From positions 1 to 21,496 of the IMG/VR virus record IMGVR_UViG_3300017725_000094: 21,496 nt of DNA; one strand, written 5' to 3'. This DNA is from a virus. Position 1 is the stretch's first letter. Each line of letters opens with the position of its first letter. Made by a program: the position numbers and the translations under genes. Of the stretch, positions 7,230-12,784 are shown piece by piece. The notes beneath the pieces are model-generated. The model did no database searches. It saw only the letters and a program-made list of their open reading frames with translations, and was not told the origin of the DNA.

Positions 7230-7862
7230 TCACCATTCAAGTGCTTCAGAAACTGTGGGTAAAACTTCTTTAAAAATATCGCGACATGCATGAGCAATGT
7301 CCATGTGTTCCTTCTGAGTACCGTGGGCGGACCTCAGATCGATATAATGGATCCATGACCTAACACTGCCTGTCATGTAGATACGGGTCGGACAAGCGAG
7401 AGGCAGCACGAAGCGAGCACACTCTTTGGCGACGCCAACTTCCAAGAGACTTTGATAGAGAGCAGATGCATCTTCAAAATGTTTCTTAATCTTCTCTCGG
7501 TAATCTTCAATAATACCAGGAGGAAGATCATCAGTTGAGTTCTGACGATTTTTAGTATCTTGACGGCGAAGTTCAGGGATAGGAATCTCATCAGTAATCA
7601 GACTTACATCTGCATACCGTTGTGAAAATTCCTGATATGTAAAACTACGGTGTCGTAAAATTTGAGCTGCGATACCGCGAGTCGTCTCAATCTCAAGTGT
7701 TATGAATGCTTGTTCAAACACTGACCAGTGTTGATGTTTGATGCAGTACTTTAGAAGACCAGCATAATTTGGGTTGGGTTGGTTGTTTGGGTTTGATACC
7801 CTAGCAACATACCCCATGTGTTTCTCAGCATCAGGTGTGATGGAGACAAGTTTAACCGTCAT
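7230..7862 (-). CDS. thyX: Flavin-dependent thymidylate synthase ThyX
   Basis: The 210-residue product is ThyX, which makes dTMP from dUMP with FAD, NADPH and methylene-tetrahydrofolate. The ThyX signature is at residues 70-83 (RHRSFTYQEFSQRY), a variant of RHRxxS...S-x-RY with Thr at the third position. Preceding it are HWSVFEQAFITLEIETTRGIAAQ, which forms the FAD/dUMP site, and following it are ECARFVLPLACPTRIYMTGSVRSWIHYIDLR, with the catalytic Arg/Ser segment (RSWIHYIDLR). A ribosome site with GGAG lies upstream. This is the first gene of a long operon under its own consensus promoter. It works with NrdA/B to supply dTTP. Confidence 0.97.
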   Translation of the reverse strand: MTVKLVSITPDAEKHMGYVARVSNPNNQPNPNYAGLLKYCIKHQHWSVFEQAFITLEIETTRGIAAQILRHRSFTYQEFSQRYADVSLITDEIPIPELRRQDTKNRQNSTDDLPPGIIEDYREKIKKHFEDASALYQSLLEVGVAKECARFVLPLACPTRIYMTGSVRSWIHYIDLRSAHGTQKEHMDIAHACRDIFKEVLPTVSEALEW

Positions 7863-7884
7863 AAATTTCTCCGAACATGTTTTA

Positions 7885-7913
7885 ATTGTAACACCAAGAG
7901 CTTTCTATGTCAA
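7885..7913 (-). promoter_or_regulatory. Sigma70-type promoter of the thyX operon
   Basis: Minus strand: TTGACA at 7908-7913, 17 bases, TACAAT at 7885-7890, 22 bases before the start codon. It begins immediately after the T run of the preceding terminator, so a terminator-promoter pair separates the RNase H unit from the thyX-speD-phoH-gp33-gp59 operon. No late-promoter match was found here. Confidence 0.88.
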
Positions 7914-7914
7914 G

Positions 7915-7936
7915 AAAAAAACCCCCGTTAGGAGGC
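7915..7936 (-). terminator. Intrinsic terminator ending the RNase H unit
   Basis: On the minus strand GCCTCC, loop TAAC, GGGGG, then seven U. The stem is about 5 pairs with one G-U. The TAA in the loop is the stop codon of the 54-residue gene, so the hairpin straddles the gene end. The stem is short; strength is uncertain. Confidence 0.65.
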
Positions 7937-8092
7937 TTTGTTAATCTTCTTTCTAGACTTTTTAAGTTTCTTCATTTCGTTTTTAATCATTTGGTAAGCA
8001 GTTTCTGAATCTAACTTACCACCCATTTCCATGGATGTTATGATCTCAACTCTACGAAAAAACATTACTAAAGCTCTATCAAGTGTCATCAT
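7928..8092 (-). CDS. Small basic hypothetical protein (54 aa)
   Basis: The start chosen is the ATG at 8092, seven bases after a good ribosome site (AGAGGG); the longer open frame begins with TTG. The product is 54 residues: MMTLDRALVMFFRRVEIITS, then EMGGKLDSETAYQMIKNEMKKLKKSRKKINKAS. It is helical with a strongly basic tail, possibly nucleic-acid binding. The stop codon lies in the loop of the downstream terminator. It is not similar to anything I can name. It follows the 88-residue hypothetical gene by 2 bases. Confidence 0.7.
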   Translation of the reverse strand: MMTLDRALVMFFRRVEIITSMEMGGKLDSETAYQMIKNEMKKLKKSRKKINKAS

Positions 8093-8094
8093 TT

Positions 8095-8361
8095 TTAACC
8101 CTCTTTCTTTGGTGACCAAAGTCTAGGATTGACTCTACCTTCTGTTTGATTAAAATATTTGAAATCACTTTTATAAGTGTCCCAATAAAAATCAAACAAC
8201 TCTACTTGTTTATTGCAAGTACTAATGTCATAAAATGTTTCTCCATCTTCTACATATGTTACAAGATATGCCGTATATGGCAGAGATCTATCATGTGCAA
8301 GATCAGAACTACATTTTTTATGGAGAACTCTAACTCCTTTATTCAACTGCGATTCCCCCAT
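8095..8361 (-). CDS. Hypothetical protein (88 aa)
   Basis: The 88-residue protein begins MGESQLNKGVRVLHKKCSSD and contains YTAYLVTYVEDGETFYDIST and VELFDFYWDTYKSDFKYF. Aromatic residues are abundant and no transmembrane segment is present. It is a typical cyanophage small protein of unknown function. The start overlaps the end of the 150-residue gene by 19 bases. Ribosome binding signals are weak (GACATTGA before ATG), so translation may depend on coupling. The end is followed by the 54-residue gene. Confidence 0.65.
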   Translation of the reverse strand: MGESQLNKGVRVLHKKCSSDLAHDRSLPYTAYLVTYVEDGETFYDISTCNKQVELFDFYWDTYKSDFKYFNQTEGRVNPRLWSPKKEG

Positions 8362-8795
8362 TCAATGTCTGGATAAGCTTCATCAATACAAGCTTTAGTT
8401 ACCTTGTATTTTTTCTGTAAATTCTTATCCTTTACTAAACAGATAAGATGTGCTTCTTCACTACTCAGTCCTTCCAACATTTGGATAAACATTCTTTCAC
8501 GAGTAGATCGATTCAAAGAATCATTTCCACCTTTTACAAAATGAAATAGTTTACGATAATCTTGTATAAGTCTTGTATGTTCTGTACCAATAGGAGCGTC
8601 ATTAACCTTATAAGGAACTTCTCCTTCGGGAATCATAGACTTTACACTAGTATCATAATTCCAAATTAAAATTGAAACGAGTGCGTCAGTACGAAAGTCT
8701 TTCAGAATTTTAATCTTTTGTGCTTTGGTTTTAGCATTAGATACTTTCTGTAGAACTTCAGATAAAAGCATTTGGTTTTTATCTAAATCAGCCAT
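8343..8795 (-). CDS. Conserved cyanophage protein (DUF6433-like)
   Basis: This 150-residue protein begins MADLDKNQMLLSEVLQKVSN and contains KAQKIKILKDFRTDALVSIL, then DAPIGTEHTRLIQDYRKLFH and NSLNRSTRERMFIQMLEGLS...EAHLICLVKDK. I remember the same pattern in a conserved T4-like cyanophage family (DUF6433). It is helical and looks cytoplasmic. Function is unknown, but the constant placement directly after RNase H suggests a replication or nucleic-acid role. It begins 2 bases after the RNase H stop. Confidence 0.8.
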   Translation of the reverse strand: MADLDKNQMLLSEVLQKVSNAKTKAQKIKILKDFRTDALVSILIWNYDTSVKSMIPEGEVPYKVNDAPIGTEHTRLIQDYRKLFHFVKGGNDSLNRSTRERMFIQMLEGLSSEEAHLICLVKDKNLQKKYKVTKACIDEAYPDIEWGNRS

Positions 8796-8797
8796 GT

Positions 8798-9652
8798 TTA
8801 AAAATCCTCCAAGTTATTCATGAGTGAAGTCAAATCGTTTGTGACAAAGTAGTCAATCGATAACTTTGTTTTATCATTACTATTTAACACTTTAAATTTA
8901 TCTACTATTTCTCGGCGCAATTCTTCTGGTATACAATCAAGATCAATAAGAATTTTATTTCTATAGTAGTTATCTAGTTTTTCTTGAGTGTTACAAAAAA
9001 CAGTTGGACTAGAATAAATCCACTTCTCTAGATTCTTCTTACTTATTGGTCGTTGCCTTTTATTGGTAACGAAAGTATCATCAGAAGAAAGGAAGTTAGG
9101 GATACCATCAGAACGATCACCTTTGATGATGTGTTCTGCAATGTATTCGATTGGATTGATATCTTTTACAAAATTCTTTTGTAATGGATTGTATTGACTT
9201 ACAACAGGAAACTTTTTCAACTGTATAAAGTCTTTATCGCCAGAAAGAATTAAAATTTTCTCATCTGAGATATCAGAAGAGTATTTACATAAAGCACTAA
9301 TGATGTCATCCGCTTCTGCACCACTTACTTCCATTACTATGTAAGGAAAATTGTTTCGGATTTCATCACGAATTTTGTTTAGAACTTCAAAGATTGCATT
9401 CCAATCATGATTGGATTTTTCTCTGTCTTTTTTTCTGTTTTGTTTATAGAAAGGAAAATAGTCCTTGCGCCAATAGTGTTTACTATCATAACAAAGGACC
9501 ATATCTCCGTACTCTTCCCTAAATTTTCTGTTGTAAGATCTTAGGGAATTGAGTACCATATGTCGGACTAGTTTTTCATCTAGTTTGTCACCGACTTTAA
9601 TTTGCATCATCAAATTGCTGATCATGCACTGATTCATATCAACAAGAATCAT
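8798..9652 (-). CDS. rnh: RNase H / 5'-3' flap exonuclease (T4 Rnh)
   Basis: The 284-residue product is the T4 RNase H-type 5' nuclease, which removes RNA primers and short flaps during lagging-strand synthesis, assisted by gp32. The metal site acidic residues are visible: Asp5 (ILVDMNQ), Asp55 region (LCYDSKHYWRKDYFP), Glu-Ala-Asp-Asp at about 111-115 (SGAEADDII) and ILSGDKDFIQL at about 133-143. Next comes a helix-hairpin-helix area around GDRSDGIPNF. The T4 enzyme is 305 residues. It is second in its unit, after a membrane protein. In T4 it lies just before dsbA-33-59-32; here the thyX operon separates them. Confidence 0.93.
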   Translation of the reverse strand: MILVDMNQCMISNLMMQIKVGDKLDEKLVRHMVLNSLRSYNRKFREEYGDMVLCYDSKHYWRKDYFPFYKQNRKKDREKSNHDWNAIFEVLNKIRDEIRNNFPYIVMEVSGAEADDIISALCKYSSDISDEKILILSGDKDFIQLKKFPVVSQYNPLQKNFVKDINPIEYIAEHIIKGDRSDGIPNFLSSDDTFVTNKRQRPISKKNLEKWIYSSPTVFCNTQEKLDNYYRNKILIDLDCIPEELRREIVDKFKVLNSNDKTKLSIDYFVTNDLTSLMNNLEDF

Positions 9653-9656
9653 GATC

Positions 9657-9890
9657 TTAATTCATAGGGTCATCGTAATCTTCGTCGTCTTCTTCTGACA
9701 AGAAATTAAGTGTTAATAGTTCCTCTTGGTTGACAGTGCCATCTGGGTTTAACATTTCTGGATGTGTTATTGCCTTTGCATATGCAGCATTATCAATGAA
9801 GGCATCGATATAGTCTTTGGCAATCCAAGAAGTTAATGTTCCCATGAGAAATGCTCCGAGAACAACGAACACATAAACAGCTATCGTCAT
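9657..9890 (-). CDS. Small membrane protein, conserved in cyanophages
   Basis: The 77-residue protein has one N-terminal membrane helix (about residues 4-24, IAVYVFVVLGAFLMGTLTSW), a middle amphipathic segment, and a very acidic C-terminus (SEEDDEDYDDPMN). The orientation is probably N-out. The pattern VLGAFLMGTLTSWIAKDYI I have seen in other cyanophages. Function is unknown. A ribosome site (GGAG) precedes the ATG by 8 bases. It is the first gene of the RNase H unit, transcribed from a full-consensus sigma70 promoter and a possible late promoter, so it may be expressed throughout infection. Confidence 0.8.
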   Translation of the reverse strand: MTIAVYVFVVLGAFLMGTLTSWIAKDYIDAFIDNAAYAKAITHPEMLNPDGTVNQEELLTLNFLSEEDDEDYDDPMN

Positions 9891-9950
9891 TGGTTTACTC
9901 CGTTATTGTTCAAATAATCTGAGAAAAATAATTGTCCCTCTATAGGTCTA

Positions 9951-9958
9951 TATTTATT
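9951..9958 (-). promoter_or_regulatory. Putative T4-type late promoter for the RNase H unit
   Basis: The minus strand reads AATAAATA, matching the NATAAATA late consensus of cyanomyoviruses, about 60 bases before the first gene. It lies in the leader of the sigma70 promoter at 9998-10026. With gp33 encoded nearby and gp55 expected elsewhere, it could add late expression. The short motif could be chance. Confidence 0.45.
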
Positions 9959-9997
9959 TAGAGACAAGTGAAGAAGACTGCGATTGATTTCACATCA

Positions 9998-10026
9998 ATT
10001 ATACTACGATATCGTCCACTTGTCAA
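9998..10026 (-). promoter_or_regulatory. Full-consensus sigma70 promoter of the RNase H unit
   Basis: Minus strand: TTGACA at 10021-10026, 17 bases, TATAAT at 9998-10003, with both hexamers perfect. The TGA in the -35 box is the stop codon of the glutaredoxin gene. An 8-base inverted repeat, CACTTGTC at 10017-10024 and GACAAGTG at 9962-9969, includes the -35 box. The region 9891-10022 otherwise holds only this promoter, the late-like motif and the leader. Confidence 0.9.
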
Positions 10027-10415
10027 ATGGCTTTATTTTCTCTCAGGTAATTCAGGGTATCCTTAAATCCACCAACATGCGTTTGACCAAAATTTACCTG
10101 TGGAAAAGTTGCTTGATCTCCAAACTCCTGTTTGAATTGATTACGTGTGAAATCTGTATCTAATTTATATTCCAAATATCTAATTTCAAGACTATCCAAT
10201 AACATTTTAGCACGATCACACCACTGACATTCATTCTTTGAATATAGAACTACGTCAGGTAAATTTGTTTTTGTCATAATTGTTTTCAACCAACAGGGTT
10301 TGCATAGTGAATTTTTATATTTAGTTTCAGATGGAACGTAACATCCAACTTGAGGACACTCATTTGCTGGTGTCATCTTACCACACCCAGAGCACTTTGT
10401 CTCCCACATCTTCAT
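10023..10415 (-). CDS. Glutaredoxin fused to an N-terminal zinc ribbon
   Basis: The 130-residue product has a four-Cys putative zinc site (C8, C11 in KCSGCGK; C38, C41 in LCKPCW), then a glutaredoxin domain from about residue 53 with active site C63-Q-W-C66, cis-Pro in ATFPQVNF and the glutathione-binding GGF near 115. Redox partner roles include reducing the phage ribonucleotide reductase NrdA. Most cyanophage glutaredoxins lack such a ribbon, so this is an unusual extended form. The start ATG overlaps the preceding stop (ATGA). The stop TGA is in the next promoter. Confidence 0.88.
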   Translation of the reverse strand: MKMWETKCSGCGKMTPANECPQVGCYVPSETKYKNSLCKPCWLKTIMTKTNLPDVVLYSKNECQWCDRAKMLLDSLEIRYLEYKLDTDFTRNQFKQEFGDQATFPQVNFGQTHVGGFKDTLNYLRENKAI

Positions 10416-10711
10416 AATGTTCTCTCAAGTCTATTCGTTGCTTGGTCTGGGAAGTCTCTAGGACGACTATCAGTAGCATTATCAGTCTTAGGTGAACCTT
10501 CATTCGCCTTCATTGTATGCTGATAATTAGGTCTTGGATATCTAATACAGAATGGATCAGGCATCCAATAGGTAACTTGCCATTCTTGTTCAGGACATAA
10601 CTCAAGATGTTTCTCTACACTATGAGAGAAAATACCAATTTGAATGTATCCATCGTGACTCAGACATCTACCATTACCAATGTCAACTAGGAATAGCATT
10701 TTACTGCTCAT
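10412..10711 (-). CDS. Hypothetical protein (99 aa)
   Basis: The gene is called from the ATG at 10711, which overlaps the upstream 43-codon gene by 4 bases (ATGA); the longer open frame uses a TTG and lies inside that gene. The 99-residue protein starts MSSKMLFLVDIGNGRCLSHD and contains HSVEKHLELCPEQEWQVTYW and MPDPFCIRYPRPN, then a disordered basic tail with RPRDFPDQATNR. No family recognised. The Cys/His content is not arranged as an obvious zinc site. Confidence 0.65.
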   Translation of the reverse strand: MSSKMLFLVDIGNGRCLSHDGYIQIGIFSHSVEKHLELCPEQEWQVTYWMPDPFCIRYPRPNYQHTMKANEGSPKTDNATDSRPRDFPDQATNRLERTL

Positions 10712-10839
10712 AACACTACTTGCTCTGGGTTGAGATTTTTTACAAATTGCACAGGATCCTTTTCTGATTTGTGTACCCAATGATACCGTATCATCTCAAA
10801 GATAGGATCCCATGTTTCCACACAAACATAATCTTTCAT
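10708..10839 (-). CDS. Small hypothetical ORF (43 aa)
   Basis: ATG at 10839 overlaps the stop of the 34-codon ORF by 4 bases, and its own TGA at 10708-10710 overlaps the next ATG. This chain of ATGA joints is strong context evidence that the small ORF is real. The product begins MKDYVCVETWDPIFEMIRYH and ends with PVQFVKNLNPEQVVL. It resembles nothing known to me. No clear ribosome site exists, so it is probably translated by coupling. Confidence 0.6.
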   Translation of the reverse strand: MKDYVCVETWDPIFEMIRYHWVHKSEKDPVQFVKNLNPEQVVL

Positions 10840-10940
10840 GTGTGTCTCGCAGCAAGTTCTTTAAGTTCCTTCGCTGTGAGTTTATCCAACCTCTCTGTGA
10901 AGTGGTCCAACAGTAATTGTTTGTATTCTTTCTTAGTCAC
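10836..10940 (-). CDS. Small hypothetical ORF with GTG start (34 aa)
   Basis: GTG at 10940, preceded by a perfect ribosome site (GGAGG, 4 bases), begins a 34-residue peptide reading (M)TKKEYKQLLLDHFTERLD and ending with LTAKELKELAARHT. It is a short amphipathic, basic helix. The GTG overlaps the stop of the 104-residue gene by 8 bases, and its TGA overlaps the next ATG. Function unknown. Confidence 0.65.
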   Translation of the reverse strand: MTKKEYKQLLLDHFTERLDKLTAKELKELAARHT

Positions 10941-11247
10941 GTTGCCTCCAATCATCAGGTTTGTCTTGCTGAAACCATTCTAACACATCATCAGCTGATG
11001 TAAACCCCTTCTTATGTTTGGATGGATCGGGGTCTCCTAAACCCATCCTATTCAGAAAATCGTCTGTACTACCTTCCTCAATCTGTTGTGAAGATTGTCT
11101 TCGTGCCTTTTGTAACCAGTCCCTAGCAAGTGTATGAGACTTAGCAAGTTTCTCTGCCCAGATCATGTCATCTAGTTTTACCTCGTCACCATCGGCGATC
11201 TTTTTACAGATACCTTCTAATCGAAGGCGATACTGAGTTGATAGCAT
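10933..11247 (-). CDS. Conserved hypothetical protein (104 aa)
   Basis: This 104-residue protein starts MLSTQYRLRLEGICKKIADG and contains VKLDDMIWAEKLAKSHTLAR then DWLQKARRQ. A disordered middle is followed by FLNRMGLGDPDPS and VLEWFQQDKPDDW. The N-terminal half is helical; the rest is probably a flexible tail. I have seen similar proteins in cyanophages without function. Upstream is a terminator, and no clear promoter or ribosome site was found. It heads a chain of five overlapping genes ending in glutaredoxin. Confidence 0.7.
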   Translation of the reverse strand: MLSTQYRLRLEGICKKIADGDEVKLDDMIWAEKLAKSHTLARDWLQKARRQSSQQIEEGSTDDFLNRMGLGDPDPSKHKKGFTSADDVLEWFQQDKPDDWRQRD

Positions 11248-11290
11248 ATTATTAATCTGTTTTTACAAATTTGTCTTCCCTGATTATATA

Positions 11291-11321
11291 TAAAAAAATA
11301 GGGATAGTTGTTAACTATCCC
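11291..11321 (-). terminator. Intrinsic terminator after the 46-aa gene
   Basis: Minus strand: a perfect 9-pair stem (GGGATAGTT at 11313-11321 with AACTATCCC at 11301-11309) with a 3-base loop, then a stretch of A and seven T. The TAA stop of the 46-codon gene overlaps the stem-loop junction. Confidence 0.85.
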
Positions 11322-11451
11322 CGTTATGGTCATGATTATCAAGTCGTGATTCTAAGTTAGCAAGACTAACAAGTATCTTCATATTTTCTAATTCGATATC
11401 TACAAGTCTTTTTTCATACTTCTCTATAATTTTTTTTAATTTCTTTTTCAT
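11311..11451 (-). CDS. Small coiled-coil-like ORF (46 aa)
   Basis: The ATG at 11451 overlaps the previous stop (ATGA). The 46-residue product is highly charged, starts MKKKLKKIIEKYEKRLVDIE, continues LENMKILVSLANLESRLDNH and ends DHNGDS. The heptad-like spacing of I, L and V suggests a short coiled coil. The TAA stop lies in the terminator hairpin. No family recognised. Confidence 0.6.
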   Translation of the reverse strand: MKKKLKKIIEKYEKRLVDIELENMKILVSLANLESRLDNHDHNGDS

Positions 11452-11678
11452 CAGTAATCCATGTCTCCACCATAGCGGATGCAGGTCTTTTTGTTTTCTG
11501 CTGATGATCTACACCACTGTCTCACGTAACTATCTGCATCCATATTCATTTTATAATGAGCATGGTTATGCAGTGCCCCTATCAGTGCTATCATCCCCAG
11601 CAGTGTCAGGGAGGTTAGCGTTCCTGGATTTGTTATGAATGTTATGAAGTATTTTTTCATAAAAAAAGGGGTCGTCAT
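11451..11678 (-). CDS. Small membrane protein (75 or 69 aa)
   Basis: A membrane helix at about residues 20-37 (TSLTLLGMIALIGALHNHAH) is followed by a soluble tail with C-x-RSSAENKKTC-x-RYGGD, which may form one disulfide or metal pair. The first ATG (11678) lies inside the stem of the upstream terminator, 2 bases after GAGGGG, a plausible ribosome site but too close. A second ATG (11660) directly after the T run gives 69 residues, MKKYFITF. Which one is used is unclear. Expression would require read-through of the terminator or a missed promoter. Confidence 0.6.
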   Translation of the reverse strand: MTTPFFMKKYFITFITNPGTLTSLTLLGMIALIGALHNHAHYKMNMDADSYVRQWCRSSAENKKTCIRYGGDMDY

Positions 11679-11684
11679 GACCCC
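11661..11684 (-). terminator. Intrinsic terminator after the beta-barrel gene
   Basis: Minus strand: GGGGTC, 5-base loop, GACCCC, then seven T (11661-11667). It lies 22 bases after the stop of the secreted protein gene. The loop contains the first ATG of the next gene. Confidence 0.85.
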
Positions 11685-11705
11685 TCTCTATCATATTACA
11701 ACTTA

Positions 11706-12077
11706 TCAGAAGCTGTACTTAAGACCCAACTTCGTTCCGTAACCGCGATCGATGTTGTCATCACCACTACCAACGAAGGAGACTTCACCATAAGCACCCA
11801 GTGCCTCGGTCAAACCGATACCAAGACCTGCCTTACCAGAAGGAACGGTATCACTCTCGCCACCATCAGGAGAGACGACGGTAGCACCACCTTGGACGTA
11901 GTATGAAGCGTTTTCACCAAGAGCACCTTCATAACCAACGTGAAGGTCAGTTGCGGTTCCATTGTAGCTGGATCCAGTGAATCCTGAGTTAGCTTCAACG
12001 TTGACGTAGGGACCAGCGAAAGCGGCACCAGCGGATGCGAACAGAGCAGCGGAGGCTGCGAATACAGATTTGATCAT
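11706..12077 (-). CDS. Secreted outer-membrane beta-barrel-like protein
   Basis: The 123-residue product has a clear signal peptide (MIKSVFAASAALFASAGAAFA, cut expected after residue 21). The mature 102 residues alternate aromatic/hydrophobic and polar residues, rich in Gly (YVNVEANSGF, ATDLHVGYEG, SYYVQGGATVV, LGAYGEVSFVG), and end in KLGLKYSF, with a terminal Phe like outer-membrane proteins. It is shorter than OmpX-type barrels, so six to eight short strands are likely. Codon use is GC-richer, favouring GCT/GCC/GGT, unlike its neighbours, which suggests high expression or host origin. It has its own promoter, a structured leader, a strong ribosome site (AAGGAAA) and a terminator. Function inferred: a host-surface protein made in infection. 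Confidence 0.8.
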   Translation of the reverse strand: MIKSVFAASAALFASAGAAFAGPYVNVEANSGFTGSSYNGTATDLHVGYEGALGENASYYVQGGATVVSPDGGESDTVPSGKAGLGIGLTEALGAYGEVSFVGSGDDNIDRGYGTKLGLKYSF

Positions 12078-12100
12078 TTTAATTTCCTTTAAATATGTCT

Positions 12101-12176
12101 CGTGGAGTATCCCACGGATGAAAGAGAGATCGACGTTCTCTCGTTAAATATAACCTTCTGATATTTGGAGAAGGTT
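12101..12176 (-). promoter_or_regulatory. Structured 5' leader with three hairpins
   Basis: In the roughly 100-base leader before the beta-barrel gene, three perfect hairpins lie in a row: 12169-12176 with 12152-12159 (8 pairs), 12137-12142 with 12124-12129 (6 pairs), and 12112-12116 with 12101-12105 (5 pairs). There is no T run after any of them, so they are not terminators. They could stabilise the mRNA or control translation. Confidence 0.6.
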
Positions 12177-12179
12177 AAG

Positions 12180-12187
12180 TATTTATA
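12180..12187 (-). promoter_or_regulatory. T4-type late promoter for the beta-barrel gene
   Basis: The minus strand reads TATAAATA, a perfect late-promoter consensus. It overlaps the -10 box of the sigma70-type promoter at 12185-12213, so the gene may be read both early and late. Confidence 0.65.
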
Positions 12188-12213
12188 CTAACAGATTTTT
12201 TTAAATCTGTCAA
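12185..12213 (-). promoter_or_regulatory. Sigma70-type promoter of the beta-barrel gene
   Basis: Minus strand: TTGACA at 12208-12213, 17 bases, TAGTAT at 12185-12190. The spacer, with the end of the -35 box, contains ACAGATTT and AAATCTGT, an 8-base inverted repeat. The TGA of the -35 box is the stop codon of the 73-residue gene. It is fused to a perfect late promoter. Confidence 0.75.
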
Positions 12214-12431
12214 GTAGTTGAACCAGCAATCATTTCGGAAGAAACTTTATTGATCAACTGGTCTTTTAGATTATAGGACAAACGGTGGTGTTCTGTCAAG
12301 ACGTAGTAACCAATTAACTTTGAACCATCATCTAACCACCCATATGACAAGACTCGCTCATTAATATCATGATCATCAAGCAGTTTGTCGGTATGTAAGT
12401 AGTGGCCGTACGTCTGGTGCAAATTTTTCAT
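12210..12431 (-). CDS. Hypothetical protein (73 aa)
   Basis: The 73-residue protein begins MKNLHQTYGHYLHTDKLLDD and contains RVLSYGWLDDGSKLIGYYVL then EHHRLSYNLKDQLINKVSSE. It looks soluble and has many His and Tyr. No family recognised. No ribosome site precedes the ATG: the upstream bases are T-rich, so translation may use a leaderless or non-canonical path. A strong -35/-10 pair with an 18-base spacer lies inside the gene (12270-12299). Confidence 0.65.
   Translation of the reverse strand: MKNLHQTYGHYLHTDKLLDDHDINERVLSYGWLDDGSKLIGYYVLTEHHRLSYNLKDQLINKVSSEMIAGSTT
12270..12299 (-). promoter_or_regulatory. Possible intragenic sigma70 promoter
   Basis: Minus strand inside the 73-residue gene: TTGACA at 12294-12299, 18 bases, TATAAT at 12270-12275. 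Both hexamers are perfect. It would give a second, longer transcript of the beta-barrel gene. Chance within a coding region cannot be excluded. Confidence 0.45.
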
Positions 12432-12524
12432 AGACTTGAAAGAAAAAGAATTTGGTTAGAACCTTCTTATTTTATAACAGTTTCTACCTACCTTTGTGTG
12501 GATATTAAGATAATGTTACTTTTA

Positions 12525-12614
12525 TTATCCTTGCGTCTCGTCTCCCGATTGTGTCATCATTGCAGCAGTAATAAATGTAGCTACCAGTATTCCAACAGTT
12601 GCGAGTAGTGCCAT
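12525..12614 (-). CDS. Tiny membrane peptide (29 aa)
   Basis: ATG at 12614 begins a peptide of one membrane helix (MALLATVGILVATFITAAMM) with a short polar tail, TQSGDETQG. It recalls in size the small one-helix photosystem or cytochrome b6f subunits, but I cannot match it to PsbX, PetN, PetG or others. It lies in the photosynthesis segment, and a perfect late promoter stands 22 bases upstream. No ribosome site is clear (A-rich stretch). Confidence 0.55.
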   Translation of the reverse strand: MALLATVGILVATFITAAMMTQSGDETQG

Positions 12615-12634
12615 TTTTATTATGCAAAGAGTAG

Positions 12635-12784
12635 TTATTTATACTTATCCTTTGATTTATTGATGACAATTATCTTGGTTCCATCATGTGTGAACTGTAG
12701 TTCATCATCTGGGTCCCAGAGTAATTCCTCATACAGATCATCTAACTTCTGCATGTCTTCATACAGTTGGTTTGGATTAGGCAT
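12635..12784 (-). CDS. Small acidic hypothetical protein (49 aa)
   Basis: ATG at 12784 overlaps the end of the 107-residue gene by 8 bases. The product, MPNPNQLYEDMQKLDDLYEE and later LQFTHDGTKIIVINKSKDKYK, is 49 residues. It looks like a helix plus a beta hairpin. The longer open frame in this region has an unlikely start. I recall a similar protein in other cyanophages near petF, without function. The stop codon is inside a late-promoter motif. Confidence 0.65.
   Translation of the reverse strand: MPNPNQLYEDMQKLDDLYEELLWDPDDELQFTHDGTKIIVINKSKDKYK
12636..12643 (-). promoter_or_regulatory. T4-type late promoter upstream of the 29-aa ORF
   Basis: The minus strand reads TATAAATA; the TAA stop of the 49-residue gene shares its last bases (TAT AAA TAA). 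The start codon of the next ORF is 22 bases downstream, a fitting distance for a late transcript. Confidence 0.6.

Noticed and set aside
11281-11300. TATAAT-like box after the terminator, before the 104-aa gene
   Set aside because: No -35 at an acceptable distance; the TA run is part of the terminator tail.
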